44,327 nt of DNA from RGIG3102 sp964369915. GTDB lineage: Bacteria; Bacillota; Clostridia; Oscillospirales; Ruminococcaceae. Below are positions 34,130 to 42,385 of this stretch, piece after piece. A program made the translations under genes and the position numbers. Location: positions 1 to 44,327 of the forward strand of contig CAYJGG010000011.1 of assembly GCA_964369915.1 (NCBI GenBank), read 5' to 3'. The first letter of the stretch is position 1, and each line of letters begins with the position of its first letter. The notes below the pieces were generated by a model. That model had not been told where the DNA came from. It saw only the letters and a program-made list of their open reading frames with translations, and did not search any database.

Positions 34130-35731
34130 CTATCCATTTAGCCAGCTTTTAATCATTTGAGCAGATATTTCTGGATTTTCTTCTGCAAACTCTCTTATGC
34201 TTTGACGAACTTCATTACTTTTCTCATTTTGTAAATTAAATTCTTCAATTTGCATTGCTTTTTCTTGTTCTAAAGAAAGCTCTAACGAAACTTTCTCTGC
34301 TTCTAATGCTGCTGCAGCTTCTGCTAATCTTACTTTTTTCTTTTTGTTTGAAGATAATATTGTTAAGATTAATAATAATATTATAAAGAATGCCGCTGCT
34401 GCTATAATTAATAATTGAGTAGTGGTTAGTGAAGAGAATAAAGCATCAATTCCTGTTGGAACGAATCCTGAGTCACCATCATAGAATGGAGCTGAAACAA
34501 CAGTTATTCTTTCTTGTCTTTCTAAAGAATCAATACCTGCCGCATTTCCAACTAAAGCTAACAAGTCAGTTTGATTTAAATCAGCTGGTGCACTGCTACT
34601 ATTTAAAGAAACAGCTACTCTTATATCTTCTAAAACATTATGAGAAACTTCTTTTTGCTCTGTCGTTTGGTTAACTAGATAATCTCTTATATAAGCTTCA
34701 TTATATCCAGTTATCTCACCATCTTCACCAATATTATATTGAGGAATTTCTGCATTAGCCTCAGCTCCTGCAACCCCTCCAACTAATCCTTCACCATTTA
34801 AACTTACTTCTCCGGATTCATTAGATAGAATTCCTTTTCCATCTTCTTCAATAAGTCCGTCAGGAACAGTGTATGTAATGCTTTCACTTATGCCTTTATC
34901 TTGATTTAAAACACCTGTAACAGATACTCTAACATTATCCTCGCCATAAAATTGACTTAAAAGATTAACAATACTAGCTTCCAATTCATTTTCCATTGCT
35001 CTTCTTTCAGCTTGAGCATCTTCGGAATTTGATGAAGAACTACTACCATTTTCTGAAAGTTCAATGCCGCTTCCATCTACAACCACAACCTTATCCATTT
35101 CAAGCCCTTGAACACTAGCCGAAACTAATCTTTGTATTCCTTCAACTTGATCATCAGATAGTCTTGCACCTTGCATTAATTCAACAACTACTGAAGCACT
35201 AGATGTGTTTTGAGATGTATCGTCTTGAAGCACATATTTATTATCTTCTGAAAGACTAATATTAACAACTGCATTTTTCACGCCCTCAAACAATCCAATA
35301 GTTGCTTCTATTTTTTGTTCTTGAGCAATTCTTTTGTATTCATCTTCTTGTGAAGAAGTTGTCATACCACCAGCGTTTTCAAGATATGTTTCGTATGCAA
35401 AACCGCTACTAGGGTAGCCTTCAATTACTAAAGTTGCCCTTGTTTGATCTGCTATATCTTTTGGAACTAAAATATCTCCAGCAGCAGTGTGCTGATATTC
35501 AATCCCATCGCTTTGCAGTCTTGCCGTTATATTTGCAGCTTCTTGTTCTGGAACTGCACTAAATAAAACGTCATATGAGCTAGCGTTTAAAAAATACGCT
35601 GCTGCGATAGCTAAAGCCACTATCACCACTGCGGCAATTCCAACTCTTTGCACATTCTTCTTATCGTATTTTGAATACAGATTTTTAATCTGCACTTTAA
35701 TTTGTTCTATCTTATTTTTAACCCATTCCAA
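34130..35731 (-). CDS. fliF: FliF, MS-ring protein
   Basis: This 533-residue protein has membrane helices at about 30-48 and 440-460 and the ring-building motifs between. The C-terminal tail (SIREFAEENPEISAQMIKSWL, positions 511-531) is the FliG-binding helix. It starts the MS-ring, the first structure made. Confidence 0.96.
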   Translation of the reverse strand: MEWVKNKIEQIKVQIKNLYSKYDKKNVQRVGIAAVVIVALAIAAAYFLNASSYDVLFSAVPEQEAANITARLQSDGIEYQHTAAGDILVPKDIADQTRATLVIEGYPSSGFAYETYLENAGGMTTSSQEDEYKRIAQEQKIEATIGLFEGVKNAVVNISLSEDNKYVLQDDTSQNTSSASVVVELMQGARLSDDQVEGIQRLVSASVQGLEMDKVVVVDGSGIELSENGSSSSSNSEDAQAERRAMENELEASIVNLLSQFYGEDNVRVSVTGVLNQDKGISESITYTVPDGLIEEDGKGILSNESGEVSLNGEGLVGGVAGAEANAEIPQYNIGEDGEITGYNEAYIRDYLVNQTTEQKEVSHNVLEDIRVAVSLNSSSAPADLNQTDLLALVGNAAGIDSLERQERITVVSAPFYDGDSGFVPTGIDALFSSLTTTQLLIIAAAAFFIILLLILTILSSNKKKKVRLAEAAAALEAEKVSLELSLEQEKAMQIEEFNLQNEKSNEVRQSIREFAEENPEISAQMIKSWLNG

Positions 35732-35785
35732 TGTAGTACTTCCTTCGATTTTTATTTTTAAATTCTATTCTTAAAAAATTTCGAG

Positions 35786-36097
35786 CTATAAACTTGTTCT
35801 CATCAATTCATTGTATGCTTCTAAAGCACTATTTCTAATTTGCACTAATAAATCAACAGAAAGCTGTGCGTTCGCCGCAGCTATTGTAACGTTGTGTGGA
35901 TCATCAATCTCACCAGTTGCAAGTAGGTATTGCTGTATATCAAGTTCTGCTTGTGTTGTTTTAACACTTTGTACTGCATTTTCAAATATATTAGTAAAAC
36001 TATTACTAGTTTCGGTTGTCCCTAGTAAGTTTTGATTTTGTTCTTGTAGTGTTTCTATCCTTTGTAAAGGCATTATAAATTGTGTACTCATATCCAT
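35786..36097 (-). CDS. fliE: FliE, MS-ring to rod junction protein
   Basis: This 103-residue protein ends LSVDLLVQIRNSALEAYNELMRTSL, the FliE helix pair. It links FliF to the rod. Here it directly follows flgB because flgC has moved. Confidence 0.9.
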   Translation of the reverse strand: MDMSTQFIMPLQRIETLQEQNQNLLGTTETSNSFTNIFENAVQSVKTTQAELDIQQYLLATGEIDDPHNVTIAAANAQLSVDLLVQIRNSALEAYNELMRTSL

Positions 36098-36146
36098 TTT
36101 ATTGTCTCCTCATTTTAAAACATAAAAATTTCTAGCGGCTACCGTT

Positions 36147-36536
36147 TTATTGTCCTTTAATCGCTGTGCTTAATCTTGCAATATCACTATTTAACGCTGA
36201 TAAAGCATAACTATATTGCTGCTCCGTTTTTGCAAGTTCAATCATTTCAACTTCCAAGTTGACATTGTTTTCATCAATTCTAAGCCCATCATTCACTGTG
36301 GTAGAAACTTTTAGAATATCAGTTTGCGATAACACGTTTTGTATGTTCGCATTTTTACCTGTGCTAAGAGCTGCGTCTAGCTTTTCTTTGAATTCATCTT
36401 CAAAGCTTACATACGAAGACTTAAACCCTGGTGTATCTGCGTTTGCTATATTATTTGATGTAACTGACTGCTTTGTCCAAAGATAGTCAAGTGAGGTTTT
36501 CATTGTTAAAATTGAATTTCCAAATAAATTAGACAT
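36147..36536 (-). CDS. flgB: FlgB, proximal rod protein
   Basis: The 129-residue protein, starting MSNLFGNSILTMKTSLDYLW, has the rod motif NNIANADTPGFKSSYV and a C-terminal NNVNLEVEMIELAKTEQQY. An ATG at 36581 in the same frame would add 15 residues but lacks a ribosome binding site. This is the first gene of the flagellar run, with a leader of about 200 bases. Confidence 0.9.
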   Translation of the reverse strand: MSNLFGNSILTMKTSLDYLWTKQSVTSNNIANADTPGFKSSYVSFEDEFKEKLDAALSTGKNANIQNVLSQTDILKVSTTVNDGLRIDENNVNLEVEMIELAKTEQQYSYALSALNSDIARLSTAIKGQ

Positions 36537-36572
36537 AATTATTACCATTCCTTTCTTTAAGCTTTGTGCTTT

Positions 36573-36628
36573 TTGCCACACAACTTATTAAGTGGCAAGC
36601 TTTCGATAATCCATAATAGAGAAAGCCA
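36573..36628 (-). promoter_or_regulatory. flgB leader with alternative pairing segments
   Basis: The minus strand carries GTGGC (about 36624-36628), GCCAC (36593-36597 region) and GTGGC (36573-36579 region) in order, so the middle one can pair with either neighbour. A GGA (near 36611) lies in the loop of the first option; a second GGA is in the ribosome binding site. This looks like a folded control leader, possibly CsrA-responsive, but unproven. Confidence 0.4.
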
Positions 36629-36638
36629 CAAAACTTTG

Positions 36639-36661
36639 AGTTTGAAAATTTAGTTTCAAAC
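36639..36661 (-). promoter_or_regulatory. Leader element upstream of flgB, shared with fliW
   Basis: The minus-strand GTTTGAAACTAAATTTTCAAACT forms a 9-bp hairpin and matches the fliW leader copy (1956-1978) at 21 of 23 positions. The flanking CTCAAAG also resembles the other copy's CTTTGAG in reversed order. Confidence 0.5.
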
Positions 36662-36760
36662 TTTTCTCTCATTTACAACATTGAGATATTTTTTTAGAAT
36701 TTTAAATTAATTTGTGCAAAAATATACAATTACATACGCACATTTATATACATATAATTT

Positions 36761-36789
36761 ATTATATCACTCTATGGTATAAATTTCAA
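36761..36789 (-). promoter_or_regulatory. Sigma-A promoter of the flagellar operon
   Basis: On the minus strand TTGAAA (36784-36789) and TATAAT (36761-36766) are 17 bases apart, a strong match. It is about 225 bases before the flgB ATG. The 561-base gap from flgB to the PilZ gene also holds a divergent promoter and AT-rich repeats of TTAACAAAAA on the minus strand, but no gene. Confidence 0.78.
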
Positions 36790-37029
36790 CAATTTTCGCA
36801 TATTTTATCGATTTATTTTTTTGTTAATTTTGACTATTTAAAATCTGCTTTTTTTAGTCATTCTATCTAGTTTTTTATGTTAACTTTTTGTTAATTTTTC
36901 AATAATTTTACTCTTTGCATATTTTTATTAGTTAAATAAGCCTAACAATTGTCATTTTTAACATTTTTATCCATTAAAAAACGAAAAAAGTGCTATTTTT
37001 TTTGTATAAATAATTAATAAATTTTCTAC

Positions 37030-37059
37030 TTGTAAATTATGTGTTAAATAGTATATAAT
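37030..37059 (+). promoter_or_regulatory. Probable promoter of the PilZ gene
   Basis: TTGTAA (37030-37035) and TATAAT (37054-37059) are 18 bases apart on the plus strand, 40 bases before the ATG, with AGGAGA as ribosome binding site. The -35 is a weak match. Confidence 0.5.
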
Positions 37060-37098
37060 ATTTAATATATAAACTATTTTAGGAGAAACTATACTATT

Positions 37099-37779
37099 AT
37101 GAATTTATCCTCTTGTAAAAACGCTATTGTATATTCTGATTTTGAAAACTCAGCGTCTTTGTGCGAAGTTTCTGTTTCTGATATAAGAGAAACTCAAGTT
37201 ACACTAACTGTCACTGACGAATATATCGAAGACCTTGATGCACAGATGCATATAACATTTTTAGATGAAAATTTAGGACTTGTTATATTTAAATGCAATC
37301 TTTCAGCGCCTAGGCGTTTTCTTTCTATGTCTGGAGAGTGGCTTAACACTGTTGAATGTGAACTAGTAGAAGTTGTGTCTGCTCTTCAAAGACGTGAAGA
37401 TTTTAAAATTAAAGTAGATTTACCTGTTTCAGTTGTAATTCCAGCTCATGTTGAAATACCAGAGGACTACACAAACTACAATCAAGAATTTTCGCATAAT
37501 GTTGTTAAGGGTAGAAGTCTTAATTTATCTGCTGGCGGAATATATTTTTTAGCTGATTTTAAATTCCCTGAAGAATTAGAAACAACAATATACATCACTT
37601 TATCTAATAATCAAAAAATCAGGCTTCCAATTTTAATTTTAAGAGTTGAAGAAATTCAAAATTCTAACGACACTGTGTCATATGGCTATGGCTGTAAATA
37701 TTCTAACATCCCATCAGGAGTTGAATCATCTATACGAAACTTTGTTTTTAAAAAGCAACGTGAAAGTAGAAAATTTTAA
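37099..37779 (+). CDS. PilZ-domain c-di-GMP binding protein (YcgR-like)
   Basis: This 226-residue protein has a YcgR-like N-terminal domain and a PilZ domain with QRREDFKIK at 97-105 and NLSAGG at 142-147. The arginine that usually ends RxxxR is Lys103. Such proteins bind c-di-GMP and slow the motor or export (Bacillus MotI/YpfA). The gene stands alone between divergent flgB and convergent FlhB-like genes, so it is likely co-regulated with flagella. Confidence 0.85.
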   Translation: MNLSSCKNAIVYSDFENSASLCEVSVSDIRETQVTLTVTDEYIEDLDAQMHITFLDENLGLVIFKCNLSAPRRFLSMSGEWLNTVECELVEVVSALQRREDFKIKVDLPVSVVIPAHVEIPEDYTNYNQEFSHNVVKGRSLNLSAGGIYFLADFKFPEELETTIYITLSNNQKIRLPILILRVEEIQNSNDTVSYGYGCKYSNIPSGVESSIRNFVFKKQRESRKF

Positions 37780-37781
37780 TA

Positions 37782-37822
37782 AAAAACGGACTATGTGAAT
37801 AAAAATCTCATAGTCCGTTTTT
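37782..37822 (+). terminator. Bidirectional terminator
   Basis: AAAAACGGACTATG and CATAGTCCGTTTTT form a 14-bp perfect stem with a 13-base loop and runs of five A and five T. It ends the plus-strand PilZ gene and the minus-strand FlhB-like gene. Confidence 0.85.
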
Positions 37823-37849
37823 AAGTTTTATTAAATTTAAAAAAAATAA

Positions 37850-38224
37850 TTAAATATTATCTTCTTCAAGGTTTTCATCTGTATCTTCTATTATTTCTTC
37901 GTCCTGTGTGTTTTCGTTTTTTAAATTTTGAGAAGTTATCGGTGTTTGTTTATTTTGATTATTATAATTCAAAAAGTAAACATATATTCCCACTACAGCC
38001 TCATAAACTTCATTTGGAATAGGCGAGCCTAATTCTAATTGAGTTAGAATAGTGGACAAAGAATTATCCTCATAAACTGGAACATTATTTTCCCTTGCTA
38101 CTTCAACGATTTTTTCAGCTAAATAGCCCATTCCAGAAGCAACAATAACTGGGGCGATATCTTTTTTTTCATTATAACTTAGCGCCACCGCTTTTTTATT
38201 TAATATATTATCAAATTGAGACAT
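37850..38224 (-). CDS. FlhB C-terminal domain paralogue (FlhX/YlqH-like)
   Basis: This 124-residue protein, starting MSQFDNILNKKAVALSY, matches only the cytosolic cleaved part of FlhB (VALSY...IAPVIVASGMGYLAEKIVEVARENNVPVYE, positions 13-52 spanned). It has no membrane helices and no NPTH motif, as in the Bacillus YlqH family. An acidic tail follows. It overlaps the FliK-like gene by 14 bases. It may modulate or replace FlhB-CC in the export switch. Confidence 0.8.
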   Translation of the reverse strand: MSQFDNILNKKAVALSYNEKKDIAPVIVASGMGYLAEKIVEVARENNVPVYEDNSLSTILTQLELGSPIPNEVYEAVVGIYVYFLNYNNQNKQTPITSQNLKNENTQDEEIIEDTDENLEEDNI

Positions 38225-39629
38225 TAACTGAATTTTTCCTTTCAAATATTTTTGGGAAAGCTGCTGAAATAGGTATTGATTCTTGATTTGTATCAACAAA
38301 CATTTCTGCAACATTTATACCATATGAAGTAATCATTTTAACTATATCTGCTCTTACTTTTGCAATATCTTCTTCTAAAGCTGAAGGGCAACTAATTTGT
38401 ATTTTCATATTGTTGTCTTGGTATATAAAAAACACGTCGAAAAAGCCCATTTCTTCTATATCAAATTTCACAAGCCCTTGTATCATTTTACCAACGCCAC
38501 GCTCTTTATGATCTTTTTGTGCGTCTGGATCTATCCAAGTTTGAGCAAACATTAATTTTCCATCTATATTAAGTGGAAGCATTGAATAGTTTATTGGCAT
38601 ATAAACACTTTCATTTAATAAAACAGCTTGCATTAAATTTTTATAAACTTCTTTTTCATCCTGGCTAGAGTTCATTCCTTCTCTAACAACATCAATAAAG
38701 CCTTCTGCCCATCTTTGCTTTTTCTTTGCTTTAACATAATCCGTGTTCTCTAAAACCTGCATTAGCATTGCTGAATCGAAATTTTTAAAGGCTGCTTGCA
38801 TTCCTTGAAATTTCATCAAGTTTTCAAAAGCTTCTTGCACTCTTTGAGGAAGTCCATTTTCTAATCTTGCAATATAGTTACCAAGTAAGGCAGAATTTTC
38901 TCTTAAAAAACCTCTATCATTCATTTTAGAAATATAGGCATTTAAAAAGGGAAGTATATCACTTTTTAATAATTGAGCATTTTCTAATACTCCTTGACTA
39001 TTTTCTCCTACAACTAAAAGCTGAGCTAATAGTTTATCAAATCCTTCTCGCTGACTTGGAACAAGACCTAGCCTTAAATTGCTTAATAAATTTGTTATAT
39101 TATTCATCGTGTGCTTATTTTCAGCCATATCGACATATCTTCTTAAAAAATCTAATATACCTGTTTTTAATTCAACCGAATTTGTGTTATCTAATATTTG
39201 TTTTAACACCTCAAAAAAAGTTCCACTTAATTTTAAACCTAATCCGCTTTGCTCTTTTAAAAATGATGCTAAATCTTCAGAAGGTACAGACATCATATTT
39301 AAAAATTCAGCGATTTTTTGAGCATATCCATCTGAAATCCCAGATTGTGCTAATGTTGCAAATTTTTCAAAAAATATTTTTGCAAAGTCTTCAGTCATGC
39401 TATCCATATTAGCAATTTGCGACATAAAATTCCCGTAATTTGTTTCATATTTAAATTTTATATCTGTTTCTTGGCTCGCTGAATCTGTTCTCCCGTCTGG
39501 TCTTACGACTTTATCAGGGATAACTTGAGCTTGAACTGACTGATCTATTGGCTTACTAACAGGGTTTCTTTGTTGATTTTGAGCCTCATACCCCGCTAAA
39601 GGAGTGGTAACTTTTAAAATATTTGACAT
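38211..39629 (-). CDS. FliK-like protein paired with FlhB paralogue
   Basis: This 472-residue protein has a helical middle part and a C-terminal segment (about 385-450: VFFIYQDNNMKIQISC, then DIVKMITSYGINVAEMFVD) that resembles the FliK C-terminal domain. The identity is tentative. Its companion (37850) is FlhB-like, as in the ylqG-ylqH gene pair of Bacillus. It has an AAAGGTGATAAA ribosome binding site. It could regulate a second substrate switch. Confidence 0.55.
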   Translation of the reverse strand: MSNILKVTTPLAGYEAQNQQRNPVSKPIDQSVQAQVIPDKVVRPDGRTDSASQETDIKFKYETNYGNFMSQIANMDSMTEDFAKIFFEKFATLAQSGISDGYAQKIAEFLNMMSVPSEDLASFLKEQSGLGLKLSGTFFEVLKQILDNTNSVELKTGILDFLRRYVDMAENKHTMNNITNLLSNLRLGLVPSQREGFDKLLAQLLVVGENSQGVLENAQLLKSDILPFLNAYISKMNDRGFLRENSALLGNYIARLENGLPQRVQEAFENLMKFQGMQAAFKNFDSAMLMQVLENTDYVKAKKKQRWAEGFIDVVREGMNSSQDEKEVYKNLMQAVLLNESVYMPINYSMLPLNIDGKLMFAQTWIDPDAQKDHKERGVGKMIQGLVKFDIEEMGFFDVFFIYQDNNMKIQISCPSALEEDIAKVRADIVKMITSYGINVAEMFVDTNQESIPISAAFPKIFERKNSVNVSI

Positions 39630-39689
39630 TTTATCACCTTTTTGAAAAATTTTTGTTCCATTTATTGATATTTTATATTATAATATAAT

Positions 39690-39725
39690 TATACTTATTT
39701 TACCATAAGCAATTTATGGTTGCAA
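39690..39725. promoter_or_regulatory. Divergent promoter region between cheA and the FliK-like gene
   Basis: The 137-base gap holds an inverted repeat (ACCATAA-GCAAT-TTATGGT, 39702-39720). On the minus strand TTGCAA and TAAAAT flank a 17-base spacer that covers it. This could be an operator or a chance palindrome. A plus-strand promoter for cheA is not clear; no sigma-D pattern is seen here. Confidence 0.4.
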
Positions 39726-39766
39726 TATAATTTTATTTAATAAGAAAAGGTGGTAGGAATCAGATT

Positions 39767-41908
39767 ATGGATAATATTAATGAAACTCTTTTAGCCACGT
39801 TCCTTTTTGAAACAAACTCTCTTTTATCTTCACTAGACGATTTGCTATTAAGAGCTGAGCAAGAGGGCGATTTTTCCGTGGACGATGTGAATGAAATTTT
39901 TAGAAGTATGCACACTATCAAAGGTGCATCAGCAATGATGGAATTTCAGCCTTTAATGGAGTTATCCCATCATATCGAAGACTTGTTCTTTGAAATTCGT
40001 GAAAACGGAACTGGTATTTTTAATGAAAGTCAAAAGAGTGTGTTATTTAATTTACTATTTAAATGCACAGACAGACTAAGGCAAGATGTTGAAAAAGTTG
40101 AAGCTAGTGAAAGTTTAATAAATGATATAGAACCACTAATTGAGGAAATCGATAACCTTTTAAATGAAGTAAAAGGCGGTGGTTCTGTTAGTGCTGTTTC
40201 TAGCGAAGAAGTTAAATCAAATTCAACCGATCCTAATTTTTCTAGCGACTATCCATTTTATCTTCATATATTATTTGATGAAGATTGTGGAATGGAGAAC
40301 GTTAGAGCTTTAATTGTTGCGAATGCATTAAGAGAACATTCAATTGATTTAATTATTCATCCAGCAGACATCGATTCAAATTCTGACACTGCAACTTTTA
40401 TTGCAAGCGAAGGATTTTTTATAGGAATAAAAACTGAAGAAGATGTTGAACTTGGCATTTCTGCTTTAAATTCTATAAGCAATATGCGCTCATATGAAGT
40501 TGTGGCAAATCCTGCTTTCTTAGCTCTTCAAGACGAAGCTCCTAATTTAATGGAAACTGCAAAAAAAGAAGAACCTAAAAAAGAAACTGCAAAAAAAGAA
40601 GAAGTAAAAAAAGAAGCGCCTAAAAAAGAGACTCCTAAAAAAGCTCCTCCTGCTGGCGATCCTAATGATATTTCAAATCAAATAAAAAATATTAATCAGT
40701 CAAAACAAAGCTTAATTAGTGTAAAACTTGATAAATTAGATAATTTAATGGCGATAGTAGGCGAAATTGTTATCACTGAATCTATGGTAGCTGCTTCTCC
40801 TGAACTTGAGGGATTAAAATTAGACGCTTTTCTAAAATCTATTCGCTCACTTCGTAAATTAACTGATGATTTACAAGATATAGTTATGTCACTAAGGATG
40901 GTTCCTGTTTCTGGAGTATTCCAAAAAATGAACCGTATCGTTAGAGATATGTCTAAAGCTTTAAATAAAGATGTTAAACTAACAATTATCGGCGAAGAAA
41001 CTGAAGTTGATAAAACAATTGTGGATTCTATTGGCGATCCTATTATGCATATTGTTCGTAATGCAATGGATCACGGCATTGAAAAAGATGTTCAAGATAG
41101 AATTGACGCTGGCAAAAATCCTCAGGGCGAAATTATTCTTTCTGCTAAAAACACTGGTAGTGAAGTTATTATCCAAATCGAAAATGATGGTGCTGATATA
41201 AACACTGACGCTATTTTAGCAAAAGCTGAAAGAAAAGGACTATTAACTAAAGCTCCTTCTGAATACTCAAATCATGAAATTATAAACTTTTTAACTATGG
41301 CTGGTTTTTCAACTAATAGTGAAGTTACAGAATATTCAGGAAGAGGCGTTGGACTAGATGTTGTTAAAAAGAATGTTGAGTCTATTGGTGGTAATGTTAC
41401 TATCACAAATAATAAAGGTGAAAACTACTGCGTAACTTTAAAAATACCATTAACTCTTGCTATTGTTAGCGGTATGGAAGTTGCTTGTGGACATGATATT
41501 TTCACTATTCCAATTAACAATATCCGTCAATCTTTTATCGCAAAAAATGAAGACATTGTTTTAGACGTTGAAAACAATGAATTAATAAATTATATGGGCA
41601 ATTTCTATCCAATTATAAGATTAAACGACACGTATAATATCAAAGATTCTGCAAAAGATTTAGAAGATGGAATATTAATTTGGCTTGAAAGTGGCTCTTG
41701 CTCATACTGTTTATTCGTTGATAAATTAATAGGCGAGCAACAAGTTGTTGTAAAACCTCTACCTTCTTACTTAAATAACTTTGATATAAAACGTTCTGGT
41801 ATTAGTGGTTGCACAATATTAGGTAATGGTAATATCAGTTTAATTATAGACGCTGAAAGTTTATTCACAGCTTCTAAAACTAAAAAAGATGAAATAGGAG
41901 GAGTTTAA
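39767..41908 (+). CDS. cheA: CheA, chemotaxis histidine kinase
   Basis: This 713-residue kinase has an HPt domain with His49 in SMHTIKG, a CheY-binding P2 region (about 165-255), a Lys/Glu/Pro linker (about 265-305), a dimerisation domain (KLDNLMAIVGEIVI), an ATP-binding domain (HIVRNAMDHGIE, then GRGVGLDVVK) and a CheW-like C-terminal domain. It phosphorylates CheY and CheV in response to receptors. It has a good GGTAGGA ribosome binding site and heads the plus-strand operon. Confidence 0.96.
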   Translation: MDNINETLLATFLFETNSLLSSLDDLLLRAEQEGDFSVDDVNEIFRSMHTIKGASAMMEFQPLMELSHHIEDLFFEIRENGTGIFNESQKSVLFNLLFKCTDRLRQDVEKVEASESLINDIEPLIEEIDNLLNEVKGGGSVSAVSSEEVKSNSTDPNFSSDYPFYLHILFDEDCGMENVRALIVANALREHSIDLIIHPADIDSNSDTATFIASEGFFIGIKTEEDVELGISALNSISNMRSYEVVANPAFLALQDEAPNLMETAKKEEPKKETAKKEEVKKEAPKKETPKKAPPAGDPNDISNQIKNINQSKQSLISVKLDKLDNLMAIVGEIVITESMVAASPELEGLKLDAFLKSIRSLRKLTDDLQDIVMSLRMVPVSGVFQKMNRIVRDMSKALNKDVKLTIIGEETEVDKTIVDSIGDPIMHIVRNAMDHGIEKDVQDRIDAGKNPQGEIILSAKNTGSEVIIQIENDGADINTDAILAKAERKGLLTKAPSEYSNHEIINFLTMAGFSTNSEVTEYSGRGVGLDVVKKNVESIGGNVTITNNKGENYCVTLKIPLTLAIVSGMEVACGHDIFTIPINNIRQSFIAKNEDIVLDVENNELINYMGNFYPIIRLNDTYNIKDSAKDLEDGILIWLESGSCSYCLFVDKLIGEQQVVVKPLPSYLNNFDIKRSGISGCTILGNGNISLIIDAESLFTASKTKKDEIGGV

Positions 41909-41909
41909 T

Positions 41910-42383
41910 ATGTCTGATCTTTTTAAAAAACTTGATGAAGAAGAAGAAATTATCGAAAATGAAATTGTTACAGATAGATTCTTAACTTTTATGTCTGATG
42001 GATTAGTTTTTGGTATTAACACTTTAAATGTTATCGAAATATTAGCAACATTTGCTATAAGAAGTGTTCCTATGGTTCCAGATTATGTTAAAGGCCTTTT
42101 AAATTTAAGAGGACAAGTTCTTCCTATTATCGATATGCGATTAAGAATGAAAAAAGAATTTGTTGAATATGATAGTAACACATGTGTTATTGTTGTTGAA
42201 CATGAGCAATCTTTAGTAGGGCTTGTAGTTGATAATGTTATCCAAGTTCAAACTATCGATGTTTCAAAAACTTCTCCTATCCCTGTTAAAAATAAACAGG
42301 ATATAACAAGTTCAATGATAAAACTAGATGATGGCACTGTTGTTTTAATGATCGATTGTGCTGCTTTAATAAGCGGGGTTTAA
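41910..42383 (+). CDS. cheW: CheW, chemotaxis coupling protein
   Basis: This 157-residue protein matches CheW (FGINTLNVIEIL, PDYVKGLLNLRGQVLPIIDMR by position 47-67) and bridges receptors to CheA. It starts one base after cheA with AGGAGG upstream. A second coupling protein, CheV, is at 12292. Confidence 0.95.
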   Translation: MSDLFKKLDEEEEIIENEIVTDRFLTFMSDGLVFGINTLNVIEILATFAIRSVPMVPDYVKGLLNLRGQVLPIIDMRLRMKKEFVEYDSNTCVIVVEHEQSLVGLVVDNVIQVQTIDVSKTSPIPVKNKQDITSSMIKLDDGTVVLMIDCAALISGV

Positions 42384-42385
42384 AA

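Noticed and set aside
36582..36760. c-di-GMP-I riboswitch in the flgB leader, as in Clostridioides difficile
   Set aside because: I could not find the conserved GC-rich core or tetraloop-receptor elements; the pairing present is of another kind.
36800..36815. Sigma-D-like ATCGATAA site upstream of flgB
   Set aside because: The -35 part does not match at the 11-base distance; a good sigma-A promoter is close by.
39056..39412. Plus-strand small frames within the FliK-like gene
   Set aside because: Leu/Ile/Phe-rich shadows of an AT-rich minus-strand gene without ribosome binding sites.
42356..42385. Longer CheR starting inside cheW
   Set aside because: The extra residues do not resemble CheR, and a good ribosome binding site precedes the ATG at 42386.
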